A stretch of DNA of 64,000 bases from JAKSUT01 sp045616505 (GTDB lineage Bacteria > Cyanobacteriota > Vampirovibrionia > Gastranaerophilales > Gastranaerophilaceae), in assembly GCA_045616505.1 (NCBI GenBank), contig JAZLGV010000132.1, forward strand, positions 27,337 through 91,336, given 5' to 3'. A model generated the notes under the pieces. It was not told the origin of the DNA. It saw only the letters and a list, made by a program, of their open reading frames with translations, and did no database searches. Made by a program: the position numbers and the translations under genes. Below are positions 9,370 through 19,036 of this stretch, in pieces; position 1 is the stretch's first letter, and every line of letters begins with the position of its first letter.

Positions 9370-9957
9370 ATGCAATCAAAATTAGAAATTAATCTTCGTG
9401 AATATAAAGAATTGATAGAAACTATTGCAAAAGTAGAGTATCAAAAGCTTTCTGTGGGTCACATGGTAGAGTATTTGGAATTGGTAAATATCGGTACTCA
9501 AACTTTGTATAATCTTTTTAAGGATTCTGACGTTTCACAATTTAATAATTCTTATCTTTCAACTGCTATAAAATGGGCGATAAGAAACGAAATCAGACGC
9601 AGATATAAATGGTATTCTTATAGAAATCAACCTTCAGCAGAAGACCATGAAGATTTAAGAGCAGCAGTTTATAAAACAATTTTATCAATCGACGAAATGG
9701 CTGAGGCTGAAACCCCTACTCAAATAAAAGATTCTTGTAAAACTCCTGAAGAAATATTAGAGTTTGTAGAACTTAAATCTGAGGTGACTGAAGCAATAAA
9801 AAAATTACCACAAAGAGAAAGAGAACTTATCGAAAGTAAATTCTTTAAAGATAAAAAATTGAAAGATCTTTCTGTTGAATTTAATCTTTCTCAATCAAGG
9901 GTTTCAAGAATTATACAAGCAGGGTTGAATAAAATAAAAAAAGAACTTAATGGGTAA
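9370..9957 (+). CDS. Sigma-70-family RNA polymerase sigma factor
   Basis: 195 residues. The C-terminal 55 residues are a sigma region 4: AIKKLPQRERELIESKFFKD followed by a helix-turn-helix (LSVEFNLSQSRVSRIIQAGL). The N-terminal half fits a region 2 (YLELVNIGTQTLYNLF, then AIKWAIRNEIRRRY). The linker is short with no clear region 3, placing it between compact alternative sigmas and sigma-28/sigma-B types. It starts the gene cluster running through gcvPB; 12 bases separate it from gcvPB. Which regulon it reads is unknown; flagellar-type genes lie 9 kb away. Confidence 0.82.
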   Translation: MQSKLEINLREYKELIETIAKVEYQKLSVGHMVEYLELVNIGTQTLYNLFKDSDVSQFNNSYLSTAIKWAIRNEIRRRYKWYSYRNQPSAEDHEDLRAAVYKTILSIDEMAEAETPTQIKDSCKTPEEILEFVELKSEVTEAIKKLPQRERELIESKFFKDKKLKDLSVEFNLSQSRVSRIIQAGLNKIKKELNG

Positions 9958-9969
9958 ATAGAGGATTAT

Positions 9970-11403
9970 ATGACAAAATTAATTTTTGAAAAAAGTAATG
10001 GTGTAGATGGGATAAACATTACTGATGGGGATGTGGAACTTAATTGTATCGATAAAAAATTTCAAAGAAATAAATCGTTAAATCTTCCACAAATGTCAGA
10101 ACTTGAAGTTTTAAGACATTATAAAGAACTTTCAGACAAAAACTTTTGCATAGAAAAGGGTTTTTATCCTTTAGGCTCTTGCACGATGAAATATAATCCC
10201 AAAGTGAATGAAATGTTAGCTTCTCTTGATGGTTTCACTGAACTTCATCCATTGAATGAAGATAGTGATTGTCAGGGTTCTATTGAACTTATGTATAAAC
10301 TTCAAGAAGCTTTGAAAGTTATAACAGGAATGGATGCGATTTCTTTGCAACCTGCTGCAGGTGCACATGGTGAACTTTCAGGCATGATGGTTATAAAAAA
10401 ATATTTTGAAGTTAATGGTGAATTAACAAGAAAAAAAGTTATTATTCCTGATTCAGCACACGGTACAAATCCAGCAAGTGCAAGTATGTGTGGTTTTGAA
10501 ATTGTAGAAGTTAAATCAAACGAAAAAGGTTTGGTTGATGTAGAATCTTTGAAATCTGTTTTGGATAAAGATGTTGCTGCTATTATGATGACAAACCCAA
10601 ATACATTAGGACTTTTTGAAGAAAATATTTTAGAAATTTCAAAATTAATGCACGATAACGGCTCTTTGTTATATTATGACGGAGCTAATTTTAATGCAAT
10701 TATGGGTTATACAAATCCAAAATTGATGGGATTTGATGTTGTGCATTTGAATTTGCATAAAACATTCTCAACTCCACACGGTGGTGGCGGCCCAGGTGCA
10801 GGCCCAATCGGTGTTGTTGAAAAATTAAAAGATTATTTGCCTGTTCCTGTTGCTGATTTTGACGGCGAAAAATATTTTATGAGCTATGATTTTAAACATT
10901 CAATAGGAAAAGTTAGAAATTTTTATGGCAATTTTGGTGTTTTGGTCAGAGCTTATGCATATATTTTAATGCTTGGTAAAAATTTGAAAAAAGTAAGCGA
11001 AGATGCAGTTTTAAACGCAAATTATTTGAAAGAAAAATTAAAAGGCAGATATGATTTACCTTATGATTATCCTTGTATGCATGAATTTGTTCTTTCAGGT
11101 GAAAGACAAAAAGAACAAGGTGTTTCAACTCTTTGGATTGCAAAAAGATTGATGGATGAAAATACTCATCCACCAACAGTTTATTTCCCATTGATTGTTC
11201 ATGAAGCATTGATGATTGAACCAACTGAGTCTGAAAATAAAGAAAGATTAGATGAGTATGTTTCTGTTATGATTAAAATAGCAGATGAGATTGAACGTGA
11301 TTCATCAATAGCGTTAAATTCTCCTATGACTGCTCCAGTTAAAAAGATTGATGAAACTTTAGCCGCTAGAAAAACTGATTTGAGATATAAAAATGAAGAA
11401 TAA
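9970..11403 (+). CDS. gcvPB: Glycine dehydrogenase (decarboxylating) subunit 2
   Basis: PLP-dependent P-protein subunit of the glycine cleavage system, here the C-terminal half of the split (GcvPA/GcvPB) form. The PLP lysine is K264 in HLNLHKTFSTPHGGGGPG, and the N-terminal GFYPLGSCTMKYNP block is diagnostic. The 477-residue length is normal. No gcvPA, gcvH or gcvT lies in the window, so the rest of the system must be elsewhere. It overlaps the next gene by 11 bases, so both are probably translated from one mRNA with the sigma factor. Confidence 0.96.
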   Translation: MTKLIFEKSNGVDGINITDGDVELNCIDKKFQRNKSLNLPQMSELEVLRHYKELSDKNFCIEKGFYPLGSCTMKYNPKVNEMLASLDGFTELHPLNEDSDCQGSIELMYKLQEALKVITGMDAISLQPAAGAHGELSGMMVIKKYFEVNGELTRKKVIIPDSAHGTNPASASMCGFEIVEVKSNEKGLVDVESLKSVLDKDVAAIMMTNPNTLGLFEENILEISKLMHDNGSLLYYDGANFNAIMGYTNPKLMGFDVVHLNLHKTFSTPHGGGGPGAGPIGVVEKLKDYLPVPVADFDGEKYFMSYDFKHSIGKVRNFYGNFGVLVRAYAYILMLGKNLKKVSEDAVLNANYLKEKLKGRYDLPYDYPCMHEFVLSGERQKEQGVSTLWIAKRLMDENTHPPTVYFPLIVHEALMIEPTESENKERLDEYVSVMIKIADEIERDSSIALNSPMTAPVKKIDETLAARKTDLRYKNEE

Positions 11404-12547
11404 TAAAAAAGAAACAGAAAAAAAAATAAAAGTAGCATTTCCTCACATGGGAACAATTTCTATCGCTTGGGCGTTAGCATTAAAAAGAATAGGTATAGAA
11501 CCTTTTATTCCGCCATATACGAATAAAAGAACTCTTTCTTTGGGTACAAAAAATTCACCCGAAGCTATTTGTCTTCCATACAAATTGATTTTAGGAAATT
11601 TTATTGAAGCTATTGAAGGCGGTGCAGATTATGTTGCAATGATTACCTCTCCAGGGATTTGCAGACTTGGCGAATATGGTAATAATATTCAAAAAACTTT
11701 GGAAGATTTAGGCTATGAAGCAAACTATATTGAATTATCTTTGTATGATGGTATAAAAGGTTTGATTGACTTTTTAAAAAGATTAACTGGTCATAAAAAT
11801 TATATTATGATTACAAAATCAATAAATATGGTAATTCAAGCTATTTTTGCACTTGATGAAATGGAAACAACTCTTTCATATTATCGTGCAAGAGAAATTA
11901 AATTCGGTGAAGCAGAAAGAAGATTTAAAAAAGGTTTGAAATTGATTGAATCTTCAAATAATTCAAGAGAATTAAAAAAGAATAAAAAATTAGCAATTGA
12001 AGAAATTAAAAAAACAAAAATAGACAAAGATAGAGATGTTTTGCATGTTGATTTAACAGGCGAAATATTTGTTGTTTTGGATTATTTCTCAAATCAAAAT
12101 ATCGAAAGAGAATTAGGAAAAATGGGCGTAGAAACAAGAAGAAGCCTTACTGTTGGTGGTTTTCTGCGTGATGCCATTATTCCAAAGATTTTGAAAAAAG
12201 GTGAAACTCATTTAGAAAGAGCATTTAGAATGGCAAAACCTTATCTTATGAGAGATATTGGTGGTGATTCTTTAGAATGTGTGTCTGATGTTGCTTATGC
12301 AGAACAAAAAGGAAAAGATGGTATTATCCATATAAGTCCGTTTACTTGTATGCCTGAAATTATGTCGCAAAATATATTTCCAAAAATGAGAGAAAATTGT
12401 AATATTCCACTTCTTAGTCTGATTATGGATGAACAAACAGGTAAAGCAGGTTATATAACAAGATTGGAAGCATTTGTAGATTTGATGCGTAGAAAAAAAA
12501 GAAAAGAAGAAGCAGAAAAGAAAAAATTAGCAAAAACTTCTAAATAG
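11393..12547 (+). CDS. 2-hydroxyacyl-CoA dehydratase activase-related protein (DUF2229-like)
   Basis: Resembles the D-component/BadG-like regions found fused to or beside the ASKHA-type activators of 2-hydroxyacyl-CoA dehydratases. Conserved cysteines lie in EAICLPYKL, SPGICRLGEY and HISPFTCMPEIM, as expected for an iron-sulfur ligand set. The C-terminal DEQTGKAGYITRLEAFVDL block is also diagnostic. The ATPase (activase) half is absent, so this is the stand-alone DUF2229-type subunit. Its substrate is unknown; such proteins are widespread in anaerobes. It overlaps gcvPB and precedes a membrane-protein gene by 8 bases. Confidence 0.75.
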   Translation: MKNNKKETEKKIKVAFPHMGTISIAWALALKRIGIEPFIPPYTNKRTLSLGTKNSPEAICLPYKLILGNFIEAIEGGADYVAMITSPGICRLGEYGNNIQKTLEDLGYEANYIELSLYDGIKGLIDFLKRLTGHKNYIMITKSINMVIQAIFALDEMETTLSYYRAREIKFGEAERRFKKGLKLIESSNNSRELKKNKKLAIEEIKKTKIDKDRDVLHVDLTGEIFVVLDYFSNQNIERELGKMGVETRRSLTVGGFLRDAIIPKILKKGETHLERAFRMAKPYLMRDIGGDSLECVSDVAYAEQKGKDGIIHISPFTCMPEIMSQNIFPKMRENCNIPLLSLIMDEQTGKAGYITRLEAFVDLMRRKKRKEEAEKKKLAKTSK

Positions 12548-12555
12548 GTGATAAT

Positions 12556-13467
12556 ATGATTAAATATTTTAAAAAGGCTTTTCAAATTACAAATGAAAAT
12601 TTGGTTTTAACTGTGCCTTTTATTCTTTTTTTATTAACAATATTGATTTATGTTGGGTTAGCTCATACGTTGATAAGAAGTTTTGCTACGTTGTTGATTT
12701 ATTTAGCAACAATTTTTGCAATGATAGTTGCATTTCTTGCAGGTTGGCTTTATATGGTGCAACAAGCTATTGAGCTTGATAAAATTGATATTCCAATTGA
12801 AGATAAATCAAAAGCATCAATGGATTTATTAAGAGTTTTTCCTTCTGGTGTGGGTGAATATTTTTTATCTTTCGCTGGTGGTGTTATTTTTTATGTGTTT
12901 TTAGCAATTGTAATTACTATTGTGGTTTATGGGATAGGTATTCATTTTATTGGAAAAATGGATTTTTCTTTATCTGATTATTCGGCAGCATTAAAAAATA
13001 CTCAAAATATGAAAGCATTTCTTCATTCTATGTCAAGAGCTGATATGGTAAAACTTAATTGCTGGCATGTTTTGGTTTTTGCAGCATCAACTGTATTTTC
13101 TTTTTTAACAACATTTTGGACATGTGCAGTAATTAACAAGAATAAAAATCCTTTTTATGCTCTTTGGGTATCTCAAAAATTTATTTTCAAGAATTTCTTG
13201 AATGTTGTAATTTTTTATATACTTATAAATTCTATTTATTTTGTAGTTTCTACAGCAAATTCAATTTCCGCAATAAATCCGATATTATCATTTGTCGCAA
13301 CAATTGCGTATTTTTATATTTTTGTATATTTAGTTGTGTTAGTATATCTATATTACGATAGTGAAAAATTAGAAAATACAACTATATTAAAAGAGCAAGA
13401 AATTGAACAAAAACCCGAAACAGAAAATAATAGCGATAGTGGGTCCGACAGCATCGGGCAAGACTAA
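12556..13467 (+). CDS. Polytopic membrane protein of unknown function
   Basis: 303 residues with about six hydrophobic helices (residues about 15-40, 45-72, 105-135, 165-195, 215-240, 245-275) and a short charged cytoplasmic tail. No family was recognised; the layout resembles DUF975/YihY-like bacterial membrane proteins but no motif proves this. Its last 65 bases overlap the start of miaA in another frame. It lies in the gcvPB cluster with 8 bases to the preceding gene. Confidence 0.7.
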   Translation: MIKYFKKAFQITNENLVLTVPFILFLLTILIYVGLAHTLIRSFATLLIYLATIFAMIVAFLAGWLYMVQQAIELDKIDIPIEDKSKASMDLLRVFPSGVGEYFLSFAGGVIFYVFLAIVITIVVYGIGIHFIGKMDFSLSDYSAALKNTQNMKAFLHSMSRADMVKLNCWHVLVFAASTVFSFLTTFWTCAVINKNKNPFYALWVSQKFIFKNFLNVVIFYILINSIYFVVSTANSISAINPILSFVATIAYFYIFVYLVVLVYLYYDSEKLENTTILKEQEIEQKPETENNSDSGSDSIGQD

Positions 13468-14266
13468 TTATGCTATAGAATTGGCTAAAAAAAATAATGG
13501 TGAGATAATTTCAGCCGATTCAAGACTTGTTTATAAAGGTTTTGATATAGCTGCTGCAAAACCAACAATGGAAGAACGACAAGGTATTGAGCATTATTTG
13601 ATAGATATTGTTGAGCCAGAAGTCGATTATTCTGTTGCAAATTTTTCTGATGATGCAAAAGTAGCGATTACAAAAATTGTAGAAAAGGGTAAAACGCCTA
13701 TTGTTGTAGGTGGAACAGGTTTGTATTTTAGAATTTTATTGGAAGATTTTGCACTTCCAAGAGTTGAAGCTGATTTGAAGTTGAGAGAAGAACTTGAAAA
13801 ATTGCCAACTGAAGAATTACATAAAATGTTATCAGAACTGGATGAAGAATCAGCAAAAAAAATTCATTTTAATAATAAAGTAAAAATTATAAGAGCTATT
13901 GAAGTTTGTAAAATTTTAGGAAAGCCAATGTCTGTTGCACAGGGTAAAAAAGAGCCTGAATACGATGTTGATTGGATTGGTTTGAATTTTAAAAATAGAG
14001 ATGATTTGTATGAAAGAATTGAAAAACGTGTAGATATAATGGTTGAAATGGGAATTATTGAAGAAACCAAAGCATTGTTGAAAAAACACGGGCGAATTGG
14101 CAATTTTATAAATACGATAGGTTATAAAGAAATTTTGTCGTATTTAGATAATGAAATAACATTAGAAGAAGCAATTGCACAAATTAAATTGAATACTAGA
14201 CATTACGCAAAACGACAATTAACTTGGTTTAGACGAAATGAACTTATAAATTGGATTGAGCAATAA
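13403..14266 (+). CDS. miaA: tRNA dimethylallyltransferase MiaA
   Basis: Transfers a dimethylallyl group to A37 of tRNAs reading U-starting codons, the substrate for MiaB, also encoded in this window. P-loop GPTASGKT at residues 14-21, DSRLVYKGFDIAAAKPT and VVGGTGLYFRILLEDF are family hallmarks, and 287 residues is normal. The only start that leaves room for the P-loop strand is TTG at 13403, with AAGAG about ten bases upstream, giving a 65-base overlap with the membrane-protein gene. Its stop is two bases from the convergent 1523-residue gene. Confidence 0.94.
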   Translation: MNKNPKQKIIAIVGPTASGKTNYAIELAKKNNGEIISADSRLVYKGFDIAAAKPTMEERQGIEHYLIDIVEPEVDYSVANFSDDAKVAITKIVEKGKTPIVVGGTGLYFRILLEDFALPRVEADLKLREELEKLPTEELHKMLSELDEESAKKIHFNNKVKIIRAIEVCKILGKPMSVAQGKKEPEYDVDWIGLNFKNRDDLYERIEKRVDIMVEMGIIEETKALLKKHGRIGNFINTIGYKEILSYLDNEITLEEAIAQIKLNTRHYAKRQLTWFRRNELINWIEQ

Positions 14267-14268
14267 GC

Positions 14269-17200
14269 TTACATAAATGATTCAATTACAATTTTGCCAG
14301 AAGCGTCTTTTTTAACGATAAGTTTAATTTCTTGACCTTCGCTTGTATAAATATCTTTTAATACAACATTTTTCAAATTGTTTGTTTTTTCAGCTTCTAA
14401 AACCGCTTTGTTTGCAGTAGAGATTAGTTCGTTAAAGCTTACTAATTCCCCATTTTTAGTAGTAGGGTTAATTAAATCTCTATCGATTAATCTCATAAAT
14501 GCGTGGTCTTTGATTTCTACATTTTTGTTTAGTGATTTTGTAGAAATGTTTTTCATTGATTCAACTGTTCCTGCAAGTTGTTTGTATTGTGGTAAAAATT
14601 CACCTTTTGCATCGCAGATTTCTTTGTTTAAATATGGGTCAAAAAATTCTTTTGTTGCTTTGTTTACATAAACTTCGTTTTTGAAAATATCTGTTATTGC
14701 GTGAATTTCAGATGGTGTAAGTTTATCAGGATTTGATTTTGCTTTTTCAAATAAATCTTCAAATTTAACAATTTCTTCTGAACCAGAATTATCTGTTAAT
14801 ACAATATTTTTCTTGTTTACTCTTTCTGAAATTTCAGCAGCACGACTATCTGTGCTTGTAAGCATTTTGTCGTAAGCTGTGATTAATTCTTTTGTAACCA
14901 TATTACTTTCAATCATACTTTCAGTAAATTTTGTTGGGTTTTCTGGTGTGATTGATTTTGCTTTTGAAATTTCAGGTTCTTGGCACATTATGTTTTTAGA
15001 GCTACCAATATCTGTAAGATATTTAGTATCAATAGCTCTTGTATAGTTTGAGTTTAAAGATTGAGTTAATTTTCTTGCATTTTCATAACTTATTTCTCTT
15101 TTAAGTGCTATTTCAAATTGTTCTTCTGCACTCAATGTCATTTCATATTTAGAAAGTAATTTTTCAGGGTCGAAATCTATTGAGTTATCTGCTCTTCCGT
15201 AAAGAGTATTTTTGATATTTGGAATATCTTCAAGAGTAAGATTTGCATCTCTGAACATATTTAAGTTTTTAAGTTGGTTTAAAATTTCAATGTTTTTGTA
15301 TGTTTCTGCTTCTCCAAATGCTTTTACTGAATTATTGAAATCGTTTTCTGATATTTCAAAATTTTTCAATTTTGCAGATGTTTCAGTAGATATTGCTTGG
15401 TTTTGAGCAACAGGTCTGTTATACAATATTTTGTATTCTGAATTGTTTGTTCTTGGTACAGAGTCGTTATTAACTTTTGGATTTAGTTTTGTATCTCCTG
15501 TGATTGCAATATTGCTATCAGTATTTAATTTTCTTGAAGCTATCGCAATAGTTTCAGGGAAATATTTTTGAAGTTCATAAGTTCTCATAGCAAGAGTATT
15601 TGCACCTGTTGCTGTTGAGAACATTGCATTGATTTCGGCAACTGTTTCACCTGCGCCTGCAAGAGAATCGTTGTAAGGACCTTTGATGAAATAATCTATA
15701 TAGTCTTCTTGAACATCAGGGAATGCTTTTTTGAATTCAGCTTTTTCTCTTTCAAAAGTTTGTCTGAATTGTTTTTCGTTTGAAATTGCGTAATCTGTTA
15801 TATAATTATTTTTTTCATTTGCAGTAAGGTCTTTAGCGTGTCCTGCTTCATGAGAATATGCAAATAAATTATTTTCAGATATTATTTCGTTGTCAGCAAT
15901 ACTATAGAATGAATTATCAACATTTGATTTAGAAAGTTTTGTACCTTGATTTTGTAAATCTAAAAGTTGATCACCTGACATTTTGTCTATTAAAATTTTC
16001 ATTTCACTGTCACTAGCATTTTTTAGGACATCAGAATATTTTACAGTAGTTGTTGTTCCTCTTGCGATATCTTGAACTTCAATTCCTGTATCTACTTTTT
16101 TCATAGTATATTTGTGACCATTTATTTCAGACATTGCAGTATTTTTATCAATTCTTGTAAATGATCTGTTGATTGTAGATAAAACTTGACCGTCTTTTGA
16201 TGTGATTTGATAGAACATTTTAACGTCATCACCATCAAATTTAGATTCATAAGTATAATGAGTTTTTGTACCGTTTAAACTTTCAAGATTTTTTTCAACT
16301 TTTGTAATTTCACCATTTTTTTGAGCAAAACATTCAATTTTTTCGTTTCCGTTTGCATCAATGATTTTGGAATTATATATTCCAGGAACATCAGACAATT
16401 CCATTACGTGAGTTTCAGGTAATCCTGTTTTTGGATTTTTGTAAGTTTTTACTTGTGATTTTAAAATCATACTGTTTGGATTATCACCAACGTATTCTGC
16501 TTTGATTTTTGAACCATCAATATAGTTTTCACTTGTTAAAGTTTTACCTTTAATAACTTCTTGTCCATCAATGATATCTGTATGTGTTTCTTGAGTTGTT
16601 CTTGATTTTAAAACTCCTTCAGATGTATATTTTGTGTCAGTAACGGTTACATCTTTATCTTTTATTTCCCAATTTTTACTATGAGTTTTAGTTTCTGTAG
16701 TTTTGAAAGTGTTTTCTTTAGAATCATATTGAACTTCATTTTTTACATAACCGTTTGCATTTAGTTGTTTATATTGTTCTTCTGTGTAACCATCACGAGT
16801 GAATGAACGAGTAATATCACCATTAGCTTCATCATTTAAAATTATTTTTTGATTTTTTGGAGCTTCATCATTTAAAATCAAAGGTTTTTGAGGTTCTGCA
16901 GAATCTGAAAGAATGATTTTTTTAGGAGTTGTAGCTTCATCAGCCCCCATAATTGTTCTTTCAAAGATATTCATTTTAGAAGTATCTTTTGGTTCAGAGA
17001 ATATTGTTTGTGTTTTTTTAGGGTTTTTTATTACTGTTCCATCTATTTCAAAGTCATTAGAATTTGGTGATATTCTTTGGAAATCAGGTTGTGTTGAGTT
17101 TGTTGTGTTTACTTTAGTGGTAGCTAATTTGCCCATAGAAATACCAGTGATGATAGATATACCTTGAGAAATTCCTTCACTTGTTAAATCAACGTTACCT

Positions 17201-18840
17201 GTGATGATATAATCTGCATATATGCCTAAACTTGCATCTACTCCGACTTCTGCGGCTTTTGCAACTACTTTGCTACCCATTTTTGTTAATACAAGTTGAT
17301 TTACTCCACTTGAAACTTTGTTGATAGCAAAACCTGAAGAAACTAGAGCTGTATCAGTCGCAGTTTCTTTTAATAGTGCTAAACCTTCTTCTTTAGATAA
17401 TCCATTTTCTGAAGTTACTTCATCTACTAAATCTAAGCCTTCGTCAAGGAATTGACCACCAAGAGCCATACCTGTTCCAACTTGTGCAACTGCAATTGAA
17501 GCACCACCTGTAACAGGTGCAGCAGCATATCCGCCAACCATCATTGTCATACCTGCAATTGATACCCCTGATGAAACTCTATCTGCTACTGTTTCTTGTT
17601 TTTCACAATATTTAGATACTAATTCTCCATTGAAACCTGATGTACCAAGTGCTTCTTTTGCATATTTTGAGTAATCGTCTGAAACTTCTTTAATGCTTTT
17701 TCCTGTTATTTTTTCAAAGTTTTCACGATATTCATTAGTGCAATAAAGTGCATAATTTTTAAATCCATTGTTAGCTTGTGAAATCACTTCGCCTTCTTTG
17801 TGAGAATGATTTTCGCTTCCAGTTTCATTTGGTTTATATGTTTTGGTAACTTCTGTAGGACCTTTTAATGAATAAACAGTAGAAGTTACAGACAAATTTC
17901 CGTTTTTGTCAAAGACATATTTTCCGCCTTTTTCATTTTTAGCGTATTCGTTTAGTTTTTCAATAGCTTCTTCTTGTGAGCAATTATAAAATTTTCTTGT
18001 GGCATTGATAAGTTCTTGCCCAGTAAAAGTATCTTTGCTAAGTGCATCTTCAAATGCTGCGCATTTTGCAAGACCTGCGTTTGCGATTGTAGAATAATTT
18101 TTTGCTTCTTGGAATTTTTGAATTTTTTCAGGATTAAATTCAACACCTGTGTTTTCTTTGTAAATTCTTGCAAATTCTTCAGCGGTGTCTGCTTGTTTTA
18201 GTTCGTTGATGAATGTTTCTTGTGTTTGGAATTGTTCTTCAACTTTTTGTTTTGTTGCTTTTCCGCCAAAAAATTCTCTGACTTTGTTAGCCGTTTTTGC
18301 AACCCATCCATCTTCTTTGTCTTGTTCAGTAATAGTTTGTTTACCACTATCTAACAATAATTCTAATGTGTCTGTCGCATTTTTTTCTAAGGTTTCTTGT
18401 TCTTCTTTTGACAAATTTAGAAAATCATTTTGTTTTTTATTATAAAATTCTTGTGCTGCTTCTCTTCTTTTAGCCTCTTGAGGTGTCATTTGGCTAGCTT
18501 TTTCAAGAGAAATTTGTTTTTCTAAATCATCAAGTTCTTTTCCGCTTATTTCTTTAGAATAAGCGATTTCATTTGATGTAGTTTCTTTTTCTTCTTCAAT
18601 TTGGGTTTTTAAAATTTTTATTTCGTTTCTTATGTCAGATAATTGTTTAGCTGTGTATTGGTTTGCACCACCATTTTGAAGTTTGATAACTAGGTTTTTT
18701 TCTTCTTTTTCAAGTTGTTGAAGTTGTTCTTCATCGGAAAAGACAGAATTAAAAGTTTCCTCACCTTTTTTAGTTGCTTCAAGTTGAGGATTGTCGTATT
18801 TATTTGAAAATGTAATCTTGTTTATTTTTTTATCTGTCAT
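14269..18840 (-). CDS. Giant protein with anthrax-lethal-factor-like zincin domain; toxin-like
   Basis: 1523 residues, no signal peptide. Residues 1-210 are charged and coiled-coil-like. Residues about 415-575 form a Gly/Ala-rich hydrophobic block (GGYAAAPVTGGASIAVAQ and similar) that could insert in membranes. Residues about 650-990 are beta-rich with YD-like repeats. HEAGHAKD at residues 997-1004 with GETVAEINAMF (Glu1065) reproduces the HExxH plus downstream Glu of the anthrax lethal factor/Pro-Pro endopeptidase zincins (HExGHAxD, then ExxAExF). The last 80 residues, starting DHAFMRLIDRDL, look like a separate small domain resembling DUF4258-type or BECR-fold nuclease toxins, but this is weak. 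A secreted or antibacterial effector is the likely class; no immunity gene was recognised next to it. Confidence 0.7.
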   Translation of the reverse strand: MTDKKINKITFSNKYDNPQLEATKKGEETFNSVFSDEEQLQQLEKEEKNLVIKLQNGGANQYTAKQLSDIRNEIKILKTQIEEEKETTSNEIAYSKEISGKELDDLEKQISLEKASQMTPQEAKRREAAQEFYNKKQNDFLNLSKEEQETLEKNATDTLELLLDSGKQTITEQDKEDGWVAKTANKVREFFGGKATKQKVEEQFQTQETFINELKQADTAEEFARIYKENTGVEFNPEKIQKFQEAKNYSTIANAGLAKCAAFEDALSKDTFTGQELINATRKFYNCSQEEAIEKLNEYAKNEKGGKYVFDKNGNLSVTSTVYSLKGPTEVTKTYKPNETGSENHSHKEGEVISQANNGFKNYALYCTNEYRENFEKITGKSIKEVSDDYSKYAKEALGTSGFNGELVSKYCEKQETVADRVSSGVSIAGMTMMVGGYAAAPVTGGASIAVAQVGTGMALGGQFLDEGLDLVDEVTSENGLSKEEGLALLKETATDTALVSSGFAINKVSSGVNQLVLTKMGSKVVAKAAEVGVDASLGIYADYIITGNVDLTSEGISQGISIITGISMGKLATTKVNTTNSTQPDFQRISPNSNDFEIDGTVIKNPKKTQTIFSEPKDTSKMNIFERTIMGADEATTPKKIILSDSAEPQKPLILNDEAPKNQKIILNDEANGDITRSFTRDGYTEEQYKQLNANGYVKNEVQYDSKENTFKTTETKTHSKNWEIKDKDVTVTDTKYTSEGVLKSRTTQETHTDIIDGQEVIKGKTLTSENYIDGSKIKAEYVGDNPNSMILKSQVKTYKNPKTGLPETHVMELSDVPGIYNSKIIDANGNEKIECFAQKNGEITKVEKNLESLNGTKTHYTYESKFDGDDVKMFYQITSKDGQVLSTINRSFTRIDKNTAMSEINGHKYTMKKVDTGIEVQDIARGTTTTVKYSDVLKNASDSEMKILIDKMSGDQLLDLQNQGTKLSKSNVDNSFYSIADNEIISENNLFAYSHEAGHAKDLTANEKNNYITDYAISNEKQFRQTFEREKAEFKKAFPDVQEDYIDYFIKGPYNDSLAGAGETVAEINAMFSTATGANTLAMRTYELQKYFPETIAIASRKLNTDSNIAITGDTKLNPKVNNDSVPRTNNSEYKILYNRPVAQNQAISTETSAKLKNFEISENDFNNSVKAFGEAETYKNIEILNQLKNLNMFRDANLTLEDIPNIKNTLYGRADNSIDFDPEKLLSKYEMTLSAEEQFEIALKREISYENARKLTQSLNSNYTRAIDTKYLTDIGSSKNIMCQEPEISKAKSITPENPTKFTESMIESNMVTKELITAYDKMLTSTDSRAAEISERVNKKNIVLTDNSGSEEIVKFEDLFEKAKSNPDKLTPSEIHAITDIFKNEVYVNKATKEFFDPYLNKEICDAKGEFLPQYKQLAGTVESMKNISTKSLNKNVEIKDHAFMRLIDRDLINPTTKNGELVSFNELISTANKAVLEAEKTNNLKNVVLKDIYTSEGQEIKLIVKKDASGKIVIESFM

Positions 18841-19036
18841 GAAAAAGAAACCTATATACTATATAAAAACATGTTTTTATATAATATTTACTTCATTTTA
18901 CAAGATATTTAATATTTGTTAAATATTTTTTTCATATATTTTTTTAAAATACAACAAACAGTTGATGTCTTATTGCCTTTAAACATATATTCTAGTGTTG
19001 GGGAAGAATATTATTAGGGATAATTTTTAGACAAAA

